The notes beneath the pieces are model-generated. The model saw only the letters and a list, made by a program, of their open reading frames with translations, was not told where the DNA came from and did no database searches. A stretch of DNA of 64,000 nt from an uncultured Lachnospiraceae bacterium (lineage in GTDB: Bacteria > Bacillota > Clostridia > Lachnospirales > Lachnospiraceae). The translations under genes were made by a program, and so were the position numbers. Shown here one piece after another: positions 26,806 to 34,140 of this stretch (position 1 is the stretch's first letter; every line of letters begins with the position of its first letter). The stretch covers positions 103,562 to 167,561 of the forward strand of contig CAJUID010000004.1 in assembly GCA_910585905.1 (NCBI GenBank), read 5' to 3'.

Positions 26806-27012
26806 TTATGTGGCATCACCATATGTAAAAGCCGATTGCTTCGTGCTCTGCAATTTCGCAACCGTTCCCCACATTTTTAGTCCTTTTATTTCGCCCAAAA
26901 ATAGGTTGCACTTCAGTCTGTCATTACAACGGTTGAGTAATTCAAATATGCCGGAATTCCATCCCAACCATAAAATACTAAATATTCTACTAATTATATT
27001 TCTTCTCTCCAT
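26806..27012 (-). CDS. Small 68-residue protein, unknown
   Basis: An ATG at 27012 has GGGAGGAAG upstream. The product begins MERRNIISRIFSILWLGW, a basic then hydrophobic segment that could be a membrane or amphipathic helix, followed by a Cys-containing, Lys-rich region. It stops 36 bases before the start of the pseudogene and would be co-transcribed with it from the promoter at 27253-27281. No family recognised. It may be a real small protein or the remnant of a decayed gene. Confidence 0.4.
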   Translation of the reverse strand: MERRNIISRIFSILWLGWNSGIFELLNRCNDRLKCNLFLGEIKGLKMWGTVAKLQSTKQSAFTYGDAT

Positions 27013-27054
27013 ACTACTTCCTCCCTTTTGAACATAAAAGAACCGACCATACAA

Positions 27055-27165
27055 GTGCTAAGTCAAATCCCCTGCCACAAGCTGCGGGATGACTTAACCT
27101 CTTCTAACCAAATTCGCCCCAAAGCAAGCAATCCTTTGTTTGGCTCGTTGCATCCGTGAAAATAT
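27055..27165. repeat. Family A repeat, degenerate copy
   Basis: AAGTCAAATCCCCTGC, ATGACTTAAC, TTCGCCCCAAAG and TTTGGCTCGTTGCATCCGTG keep the order of motifs in the 19072 copy but with many changes. It lies in the leader between the promoter at 27253 and the small gene at 27012. Confidence 0.6.
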
Positions 27166-27252
27166 AACATTAATACGATGACAACCTCACATTTCTGGTA
27201 ACAATACTACCGATTACTTATATTTTATTGCACTCGTTATTTGCTTACTAAA

Positions 27253-27327
27253 ATTTTAGCCCTGCTTTGTCGAACTTTCAAGCAAATTGCTACAAAATGC
27301 ACGTTTTTGCTACAAACTGCATATTTT
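27253..27327 (-). promoter_or_regulatory. Minus-strand promoter preceded by a 20-bp direct repeat
   Basis: On the minus strand TTGAAA (27281-27276), 17 bases, TAAAAT (27258-27253). Immediately upstream the plus strand reads TTGCTACAAAATGCACGTTT at 27287 and TTGCTACAAACTGCATATTT at 27307, an exact 20-base period. Two direct repeats one to two helical turns apart are typical of LytTR regulator sites; the minus-strand GCAGTTTGT is close to the AgrA-type half-site. Confidence 0.55.
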
Positions 27328-27787
27328 ATCTTTTTTAAAGACAAATAATCTTAATAAGGATAGTCTTTTCCAAAAAAAATTTCTCTTTTTACAAGCCGCT
27401 ATTTCCAAATACATTCTAAACCATATATTAGATTGACTAAATCAAACATCCACAGCTTTTTATGTTCACTTCCCGCCTCGCCAGCTTTGCTGACGCAAAC
27501 AAACCATGAAAGAATACTCCTTCTTCGTTCAAATATCAGCGGGTAAACAAGCTTACTATTGCCGCTCTTACGGCTTTAGTCACACTTCAAAACTGTGGAT
27601 GCCTATATTATCTTTCGTATTTAACCTGCAGTCTTTCCGAAACGTATCTTTATTTTTAAATAATATGTACTGTACGGTTATTACATTGTTTCTCATCCGA
27701 ACCCAGACAGCTTTGTTATTAAGCTGTTTTATCAATTGTAACAATTAAAAGTTAAGGAGCTATCTTCTGTACTTATTTGGTTCTACT

Positions 27788-27844
27788 CTACTTAAAAAAT
27801 CCAATCACGGCATGATGCCAATTATAAATACTAAAGCAACTCAT
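27788..27844 (-). CDS. Candidate 18-residue peptide gene
   Basis: ATG at 27844 with GAGGTG six bases upstream, reading MSCFSIYNWHHAVIGFFK and stopping at TAG (27790-27788). The ribosome binding site is stronger than chance would suggest. It lies divergent from the GHKL kinase gene, behind a -10 box with paired direct repeats. It contains one Cys followed by aromatic and hydrophobic residues, but it has no AgrD-like charged tail or double-glycine leader, and no AgrB-type protease is in the window. It may be a signalling peptide, a leader peptide, or a chance frame. Confidence 0.35.
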   Translation of the reverse strand: MSCFSIYNWHHAVIGFFK

Positions 27845-27927
27845 TGTTTCACCTCTTTTCCTAACGTATATCCCAATTTTTTTCAAGAATTGATCGCGAT
27901 TTCATCCCTGCATCCTCATAGTAACAC

Positions 27928-27982
27928 AGTATAAGACTATAAATCCAGTCTAATGTTCTGAATTACATAAATTTGTTCTGAA
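27928..27982 (-). promoter_or_regulatory. Candidate LytTR-controlled promoter of the peptide transcript
   Basis: TGTTCTGAA occurs at 27954-27962 and 27974-27982, exactly 20 bases apart. On the minus strand these (TTCAGAACA) end 20 bases before a TATACT box (27933-27928) that has no matching -35 hexamer. Direct repeats taking the place of a -35 is the arrangement at AgrA/LytTR-activated promoters. The transcript would start near 27922, with a leader of about 78 bases before the peptide ATG. Confidence 0.5.
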
Positions 27983-28035
27983 AGGTTAATAAAAATAATA
28001 TTTCCAACTTTTATAAAAAAAGTTTAAAAAATAGA

Positions 28036-28064
28036 TTGACCAAATCAAATTTTTAAGATACACT
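28036..28064 (+). promoter_or_regulatory. Promoter of the GHKL kinase/LytTR regulator operon
   Basis: TTGACC (28036-28041), 17 bases, TACACT (28059-28064). The start point would be near 28071, which rules out translation starts before that. The 18 bases TAGATTGACCAAATCAAA (28032-28049) recur with one change at 27429-27446. Confidence 0.7.
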
Positions 28065-28111
28065 TGCTTCTATCAACAGAAGATTATTTAGGGACAGTAA
28101 GGGAGATGCCA

Positions 28112-29389
28112 ATGATGATACTTTTTATCCTAGAACTTGTTGCATTAATAGCTACATTCTATCTTTTGCTCGGTTCTAACTTTACTAATAAACCATTAAA
28201 GATAATAGGTGCATGTTTGATTACATGTGTATATTGTGTATTTATTTTATTGAAATCATTCGTAATACCTTTTACATTTATTTACATATTTATTTTAGCT
28301 TTACTGTTTAAGGAGAAACTATCTTTCATTATGTCGTGGATTGTAATCTGTACCCTTATAGAAATGATTGTTGGTTATTCATTTATTAATGTCGTATATA
28401 TGATTACAAGAGATATAGATAGAAATATTTTTTCTTTCTCACCACAATTGGACTATTATCTATTTGCATTCCAAATTGCCCTATCTTTTCTTGTACGAAA
28501 AAGGCGTAATATACATGCAAAATTCCTTCATGAAATTGATTCCAAAAGTTACTGGTATCTTTTTACCATTTCTTTACTTTCTATTTGTTTTATTTCATTT
28601 ACGGAGGCTTTCCTTTACTCTGAAATTGACAAATCAGGATATTACTTTACTGCATTATCCGTTATGATTGCCATTATTGTAATTCTTTTTGTTACTTCCA
28701 TTGTGGCAATTATATTGCGCCGATACAATATAAAATTACAGCATATTAACTATTTAAAACAGAAATGCCTTGATCTCGAAAAGGCAAATTATTTTGATTC
28801 CATAACCAGTTATGAAGAAATCAGGGCATTTCGCCATGACTATAACAGCCACCTTCTCGCATTAACAAATCTTGCAGAGCGAAAGGAATGGGACAAATTA
28901 ACCAAATATATTTATAACCTATCAATCGATAAAAACAGTTTTAATTTGTATAATATATCTACAGGTAATGTAACTGCGGATGCAATCATTAATCACTTCC
29001 AACATTCTCTGGAGGATGATATCGTGTTCAAAATAAATGGCCAATTTCAAAAAGAATGCTTTGTAGAAGATATGGATATCTGTATTATCCTATCCAACTT
29101 ATTGAATAATGCCCATGAAGCTTTTGAATACATAGAAAGGGCATGTGCGAAAGAAATTATTCTTTCTATAGCCGTAGACTCCGGAAAAATGGTTTTCATG
29201 GTAGAGAATACTTCAAAACCTTACTCCGATAAGGAATTAGAGAATTTACAAACTTCAAAACCAGATAAATTAAACCATGGGTTTGGGCTGATTAATGTGC
29301 GTCAAGTTTCCGAAAAATACCATGGCGAATTGCTGGTTAAATTTTCGGATGGCTTTTTTATTACTACAATCATATTGTACGAAAGATAA
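28112..29389 (+). CDS. AgrC-like GHKL sensor histidine kinase
   Basis: About 425 residues. The N-terminal 190-200 residues form six or seven membrane helices, as in peptide-sensing kinases. The cytoplasmic part has the phospho-acceptor His in IRAFRHDYNSHL (near 245), N box LSNLLNNAHEAFEYI (near 335) and the G box GFGLINVRQVSEKYHGEL; the ATPase is the GHKL type that lacks a separate dimerisation domain. The ATG at 28112 is six bases after GGGAG and lies downstream of the promoter; a frame opening at a TTG at 28064 would start inside the -10 box. The partner regulator follows 65 bases later. Its likely ligand is a peptide, but none is proven. Confidence 0.9.
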   Translation: MMILFILELVALIATFYLLLGSNFTNKPLKIIGACLITCVYCVFILLKSFVIPFTFIYIFILALLFKEKLSFIMSWIVICTLIEMIVGYSFINVVYMITRDIDRNIFSFSPQLDYYLFAFQIALSFLVRKRRNIHAKFLHEIDSKSYWYLFTISLLSICFISFTEAFLYSEIDKSGYYFTALSVMIAIIVILFVTSIVAIILRRYNIKLQHINYLKQKCLDLEKANYFDSITSYEEIRAFRHDYNSHLLALTNLAERKEWDKLTKYIYNLSIDKNSFNLYNISTGNVTADAIINHFQHSLEDDIVFKINGQFQKECFVEDMDICIILSNLLNNAHEAFEYIERACAKEIILSIAVDSGKMVFMVENTSKPYSDKELENLQTSKPDKLNHGFGLINVRQVSEKYHGELLVKFSDGFFITTIILYER

Positions 29390-29454
29390 ATCTTATGGCT
29401 ACAAAATTCTATAACTGCACTTAGTACACAACACAAGAAAGGAGCGGATTTCTT

Positions 29455-30132
29455 ATGGTAATTGGAATTTGCGATGACAACACAAACGAACTGGAACGGT
29501 TAAAAGAACAATGTGAAAATGCAGGTTACACCGATATCTGTACTTTCACATCCGCAGATGAATTCCTGGAGATGGAGGATAAACCAGGCTTGCTTTTTTT
29601 AGATATTGAGATGAAAGGCATGTCTGGAATTGATTTGAAAGATTTTTTGGAACTCAGCGGAATCCAAACTTATATCGTTTTTTACACAGCCCACAGTGAA
29701 TGGATGCCGGAAGCATTTGGAAGAAATGTAATTGGATTTCTACGGAAACCAGTTATTTCTCGCGAGGTTCAGCGTTGTATCAACAAAGCTATTTTCCTTC
29801 GTAAAGAATATTGCATTATCAACCTAGATCAAACCAGGCTCTACTGTGGTCAAATTCTCTACATTCAGGCAAATGGAGTATATACGACATTTATCTGCGA
29901 GGATGACAAGAAATATTCCGTCCGAAAACCACTGAGAAGTTGGGAAGATGAATTAAGAGACTTTGGGTTCTGCTGCCCACATCGCTCATATGTTGTTAAT
30001 TTTCAACATGTAGAGAGTATTGATGCAAATTATGTCACGTTGAAAAACGGTATAAGTCTTCCAATCAGCCGCCGTCACGCCAAAAAGACAAGAGATGCCT
30101 ATAAAGATTACTGCTTAACAAAACTAGCATAA
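29455..30132 (+). CDS. LytTR-family response regulator
   Basis: 225 residues. The receiver domain (about 1-120) has IGICDDNTNE, the phospho-acceptor in LLFLDIEMKGMSGIDL (near 52) and GFLRKPV. The LytTR DNA-binding domain (about 130-220) shows IQANGVYTTFICEDDKKYSVRKPL, FGFCCPHRSYVVNFQHVESIDANYVTLKNG and LPISRRHAKKTRDAYKDY. It is the AgrA/VirR type, which binds pairs of 9-bp direct repeats about one to two helical turns apart. Such repeats are present at 27954/27974 and 27287/27307. GAAAGGAG precedes the ATG. An intrinsic terminator follows. Confidence 0.93.
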   Translation: MVIGICDDNTNELERLKEQCENAGYTDICTFTSADEFLEMEDKPGLLFLDIEMKGMSGIDLKDFLELSGIQTYIVFYTAHSEWMPEAFGRNVIGFLRKPVISREVQRCINKAIFLRKEYCIINLDQTRLYCGQILYIQANGVYTTFICEDDKKYSVRKPLRSWEDELRDFGFCCPHRSYVVNFQHVESIDANYVTLKNGISLPISRRHAKKTRDAYKDYCLTKLA

Positions 30133-30158
30133 TAATGACATTCTCTAACCTTTTAAGA

Positions 30159-30197
30159 AAGGCATCAGCAATACCAATACGCTGATGCCTCTTTATT
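30159..30197 (+). terminator. Terminator of the kinase/regulator operon
   Basis: GGCATCAGC (30161-30169) pairs with GCTGATGCC (30181-30189), followed by TCTTTATT. Confidence 0.85.
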
Positions 30198-30335
30198 CTC
30201 GCGTAAGCAACGAGCCAAACGCAATGCTTGCAAGGAACCGAAAGTTCCTTTGCACTTGGCGACTATGCGCGGGTTGCTGAACATCCGGTGGATGTTCGTT
30301 TAGCAACAACCGGAGCGGAGACCTAATACCCTATT
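30193..30335. repeat. Family A repeat, inverted copy
   Basis: Read on the minus strand it contains CGCGCATAGTCGCCAAGTGC, GCGTTTGGCTCGTTGCTTAC and GCGAG, matching the ABC-gene insertion, with an extra internal hairpin (AAGGAACTTTCGGTTCCTT) and a different left stem (GAACATCCACCGGATGTTC). It abuts the U tract of the operon terminator. Confidence 0.75.
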
Positions 30336-30418
30336 TTGCGATTGAATTTCTCATAAAATCGAAATCAACACAGTAAACAATGTATACCCAAATGAACTAA
30401 GTATGGGTACACACTTTC

Positions 30419-30931
30419 TTACATCTGCTCTAAATATGCACTGTAACCAACCTCTCCCAGCTTCTTATCCTTTGCAACGACCTGCTCTTTTAAGGATTCT
30501 TTATAATCTGCCAGTTTGCTGCGAAGTGTCTCGTCACCGATTGAAAGCATCTTAGCTGCAAGGATTGCCGCATTTGCAGCACCATCAATCGCTACCGTTG
30601 CTACCGGAATACCAGATGGCATTTGGACTATGGAGTACAGAGAATCCACGCCCCCAAGCGACTTAGTATGAATTGGCACTCCAATGACCGGAAGAGGAAA
30701 AATTGCCGCACACATCCCTGGTAAATGAGCTGCTCCGCCAGCACCCGCAATAATCACTTCGATACCGCGCTCCTCTGCACTTTTTGCATAATCAACAAAA
30801 ACATCAGGCTCACGGTGTGCTGAGATTACTTTCATTTCATATGCAATGCCAAACTCCTCTAACATGTTTGCCGCCTTACTCATAATTGGTAAATCTGAAT
30901 CACTTCCCATTAAAATTCCAACTTTTGCCAT
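30419..30931 (-). CDS. purE: N5-carboxyaminoimidazole ribonucleotide mutase
   Basis: 170 residues, class I PurE. Moves the carboxylate of N5-CAIR to carbon 4 to give CAIR in purine synthesis. Motifs: GSDSDLPIM (near 8-16), the catalytic SAHREPD (near 40-46), and GAGGAAHLPGMCAA (near 70-83). The ATG at 30931 follows AAAGGA; a TTG two codons earlier is unlikely. It is the only purine synthesis gene in the window apart from guaB; purK is not next to it. It lies 92 bases after hemW, possibly in the same transcript. Confidence 0.95.
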   Translation of the reverse strand: MAKVGILMGSDSDLPIMSKAANMLEEFGIAYEMKVISAHREPDVFVDYAKSAEERGIEVIIAGAGGAAHLPGMCAAIFPLPVIGVPIHTKSLGGVDSLYSIVQMPSGIPVATVAIDGAANAAILAAKMLSIGDETLRSKLADYKESLKEQVVAKDKKLGEVGYSAYLEQM

Positions 30932-31022
30932 AATCAATATCCTTTCTTCTGTTTTGCCGTCATCTGGGCATATGGTATCACAAACACATTCCAGTATACG
31001 CCCTTACAAAGCCGACACTCTA

Positions 31023-32192
31023 TCAATCTAATAAAAACTCCGCCAGCACGACATTACTCACATCAATTCCCCGGCTGGTCAAATAAATTCTATCATGGTT
31101 TCCACTTTCTGCCAATAGGCATTTTTTAATCATGGAGTCCAAGGTCTTAGCATATATGGTTTTAAAATCCATACCAAAACGCTTCTTATAGTCCGATAAA
31201 GAGATTCCCTCTGCCATGCGAAGCCCCAAAAATACATACTCCTCCATCTCTTCTTTCTTGGAAAGCTTATGTCCTTTACTCTCCCTCTTGTCGCCCTGCT
31301 TCCTAAGATATCCTTCCATATCACTAACATTTTTGAAACGGTATCCTTCCAAATAGGAAGATGCCCCTAGCCCCAAACCAAGATACTCCCCCATCTTCCA
31401 ATAAGTCAGATTGTGAAGGCATTTCTTTCCGTCGCTGGCATAGTTTGATATTTCATAACGCTGGTATCCCTCTCCCTCCAACATCGCAAGAGTTAATTCG
31501 TACATTTCTCTGTCTGTATCCTCATCTGGAACCGAAAGTTTTCCTTCTTCCTGTAACTGAAAAAACGGTGTCCCCTCTTCCACAATCAAGCTGTAGGATG
31601 AAATGTGTTCCGGCCGCAAAGCAAGCACCTGTTCTAATGTAGAATGATAACTTGCCAATGTCTGTCCAGGAATATCTGCCATCAGATCGACATTAATATT
31701 TTGAAAATCATAATTTCGGAGCATCTCATAGCTTTTCACAAAATCCTGAAATGAATGAATCCGTCCAAGTTCTCTTAGTTCTCTGTCCTGTGCTGACTGC
31801 AGGCCAAGACTGACACGGTTTACACCAAGTTCTTTCATAACCTCAATATGGGACAAAGTAATTGTTCCGGGATTAGCCTCCACTGTGAACTCTAAAAAAG
31901 GCATTTCATCACTACTGATTATCTCACATAACTTCTCTCCAATTCGCAGCAACTGCCTCGGAGAAAGGCAGGTAGGTGTCCCACCACCTATAAAAACTGT
32001 TTTTATATAATACTTCCCAAAAATCCTATCTCTCCAATAATCCAGTTCCTCTACAAGTGCCCCGATATAGGCATTTTTTACTTCTTCTGACGCATTTGCC
32101 GACAAAAAATCACAATAAAGGCATTTCTTTATACAAAATGGAATATGCACATACAGCGATAGTGGCAGTTTACTGCCTGTCCTATTCATCAT
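31023..32192 (-). CDS. hemW: HemW-type radical SAM protein
   Basis: 389 residues. The radical SAM cluster motif is in VHIPFCIKKCLYCDF (Cys near 20, 24 and 27), followed by GGGTPTCL (near 70) and the HemW domain toward the C-terminus. Often misnamed coproporphyrinogen III oxidase; HemW members bind heme and act in heme transfer, and no other heme synthesis gene is nearby to support an oxidase role. The start overlaps the end of lepA by 11 bases, with no clear ribosome binding site, so translation is coupled to lepA. The gene order lepA-hemW is conserved in Firmicutes. Confidence 0.9.
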   Translation of the reverse strand: MMNRTGSKLPLSLYVHIPFCIKKCLYCDFLSANASEEVKNAYIGALVEELDYWRDRIFGKYYIKTVFIGGGTPTCLSPRQLLRIGEKLCEIISSDEMPFLEFTVEANPGTITLSHIEVMKELGVNRVSLGLQSAQDRELRELGRIHSFQDFVKSYEMLRNYDFQNINVDLMADIPGQTLASYHSTLEQVLALRPEHISSYSLIVEEGTPFFQLQEEGKLSVPDEDTDREMYELTLAMLEGEGYQRYEISNYASDGKKCLHNLTYWKMGEYLGLGLGASSYLEGYRFKNVSDMEGYLRKQGDKRESKGHKLSKKEEMEEYVFLGLRMAEGISLSDYKKRFGMDFKTIYAKTLDSMIKKCLLAESGNHDRIYLTSRGIDVSNVVLAEFLLD

Positions 32193-33996
32193 CTAATTTC
32201 AGCACGCTCATAAACGCCTGCTGTGGTATTTCTACACTTCCAAACTGGCGCATACGCTTCTTTCCTTCCTTCTGCTTCTCAAGCAATTTTCTCTTACGAG
32301 AAATATCACCACCATAACATTTTGCAAGAACGTCCTTCCGCATAGCCTTTACCGTCTCACGGGCAATAATCTTGCTTCCAATAGCTGCCTGAATTGGTAT
32401 CTCAAAAAGCTGCCTTGGAATTTCTTTCTTTAATTTTTCACACATTTTTCTACCGCGCTCATAGGCCGTATCTGCATGAAGGATAAAGGAAAGTGCATCA
32501 ATTTCCTCTTTATTGATCAGCATATCCAGTTTCACCAAAGAAGACGGCTCATACCCCTTCATTTCATAATCTAATGAAGCGTACCCTCTGGAGCGCGACT
32601 TAAGTGCATCAAAAAAATCATAAATAATCTCATTTAAAGGAAGGTCGTACTTTAAAACAGCCCTTGTCTCCTCAATATACTCCATTCCAAGGTAGACACC
32701 GCGCCGTTCTTGACAGAGCGTCATAATGGAACCTACAAATTCTGTTGTCACCATAATCTCTGCAGAAACAATCGGCTCTTCCATATGGTCAATTTCAGAT
32801 GGATCTGGAAGATTCGACGGATTTGTTACTTCTATCATCTCGCCACTTGTCTTGTATACATGGTAAACAACGCCTGGAGCTGTTGTGACAAGGTCAAGAT
32901 TATATTCTCTCTCCAGCCGTTCTTGAATAATCTCTAAATGCAGCAGTCCAAGAAAACCACACCGGAAACCAAATCCCAGCGCAATCGATGTCTCCGCCTC
33001 AAACTGCAACGCCGCATCATTTAGCTGCAGCTTCTCCAGCGCATCCCTCAAATCATTATATTTTGCACCATCAGCCGGATACATACCGCAGTACACCATA
33101 GGCTGAACCTTTTTATAGCCAGGCAACGCCTCCTTACATGGATTCTGAGCCAAAGTAACAGTATCACCAACACGGGTATCTTGTACATTTTTTAAGCTTG
33201 CAGTAATATATCCAACCATCCCGGCGCTAAGCTCATCCGTAGGGATAAACTGCCCTGCACCAAAAATTCCAACCTCTACTACCTCTGCTTTCGCACCTGT
33301 TGCCATCATTAGAATCTCCTGCCCTTTCCTGACAGAGCCATCAAAAAATCTGCAGAAAATTATAACTCCTTTGTAGGCATCATAGATAGAATCAAAAATC
33401 AGAGCCTGCAAAGGCGCGTCTTCCCTGCCCGCAGGTGCCGGAATCTTAGTAACAATCTGCTCCAGCACTTCCTCAATATTTGTTCCCATTTTGGCAGAAA
33501 TCAATGGGGCATCGGAGGCATCCAGTCCAATTACATCCTCTATTTCTTCCTTTACTCTATCTGGTTCTGCACTAGGCAGGTCGATTTTATTAATAACTGG
33601 CATAATCTCTAAATCATGATCCAGTGCCAGATAACAGTTTGCCAAAGTCTGTGCCTCAATGCCCTGTGCCGCATCAACAATTAAGATTGCACCCTCACAA
33701 GCTGCAAGGCTCCTGGAAACCTCATAATTAAAATCCACATGCCCAGGTGTATCAATCAAATTAAAGACATACTCTTCCCCATTTTTCGCCCGATAAACAA
33801 TTCGGACTGTCTGTGCCTTAATGGTAATACCGCGCTCTCTCTCAAGTTCCATATTGTCCAACACCTGTGCCTGCATCTCACGGCTAGTTAAAAGTCCCGT
33901 TTTTTCAATAATACGGTCCGCAAGCGTAGATTTACCATGATCTATATGTGCCACGATACAAAAATTCCGAATATGTGCCTGATCTATCTTTTCCAT
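32182..33996 (-). CDS. lepA: Elongation factor 4 (LepA)
   Basis: 604 residues, full length. Ribosome-associated GTPase affecting initiation/elongation under stress. G domain motifs AHIDHGKSTLADRI (near 16-29), LIDTPGHVDF (near 78-87) and NKIDLPSA (near 134), then domains II-V and the LepA-specific C-terminal domain (AKCYGGDISRKRKLLEKQKEGKKRMR). AAAGGA precedes the ATG. It is followed by hemW in an overlapping arrangement and preceded by spoIIP 144 bases upstream, the usual neighbourhood in spore-forming Firmicutes. Confidence 0.97.
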   Translation of the reverse strand: MEKIDQAHIRNFCIVAHIDHGKSTLADRIIEKTGLLTSREMQAQVLDNMELERERGITIKAQTVRIVYRAKNGEEYVFNLIDTPGHVDFNYEVSRSLAACEGAILIVDAAQGIEAQTLANCYLALDHDLEIMPVINKIDLPSAEPDRVKEEIEDVIGLDASDAPLISAKMGTNIEEVLEQIVTKIPAPAGREDAPLQALIFDSIYDAYKGVIIFCRFFDGSVRKGQEILMMATGAKAEVVEVGIFGAGQFIPTDELSAGMVGYITASLKNVQDTRVGDTVTLAQNPCKEALPGYKKVQPMVYCGMYPADGAKYNDLRDALEKLQLNDAALQFEAETSIALGFGFRCGFLGLLHLEIIQERLEREYNLDLVTTAPGVVYHVYKTSGEMIEVTNPSNLPDPSEIDHMEEPIVSAEIMVTTEFVGSIMTLCQERRGVYLGMEYIEETRAVLKYDLPLNEIIYDFFDALKSRSRGYASLDYEMKGYEPSSLVKLDMLINKEEIDALSFILHADTAYERGRKMCEKLKKEIPRQLFEIPIQAAIGSKIIARETVKAMRKDVLAKCYGGDISRKRKLLEKQKEGKKRMRQFGSVEIPQQAFMSVLKLDDE

Positions 33997-34140
33997 GTCC
34001 GCATCCTTTCCGATTCTAACTTTCCGGTTTTCCGCCTGTTACTTTTGCCAGATAAACCGTATTCTCTTTGCTATGCAGCCCGTATTATTTTCAATACTGC
34101 ACAGCACAGCAAATTGCATCGCGAACATTTTATCATATTT

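Noticed and set aside
27506..27748. 80-codon plus-strand frame before the kinase gene
   Set aside because: There is no ribosome binding site or promoter with a -10 box, and the product looks like translated noncoding A+T-rich DNA.
31023..32192. Calling this gene an oxygen-independent coproporphyrinogen III oxidase (hemN)
   Set aside because: Length and the lepA-hemW context fit HemW; no other heme synthesis gene is near.
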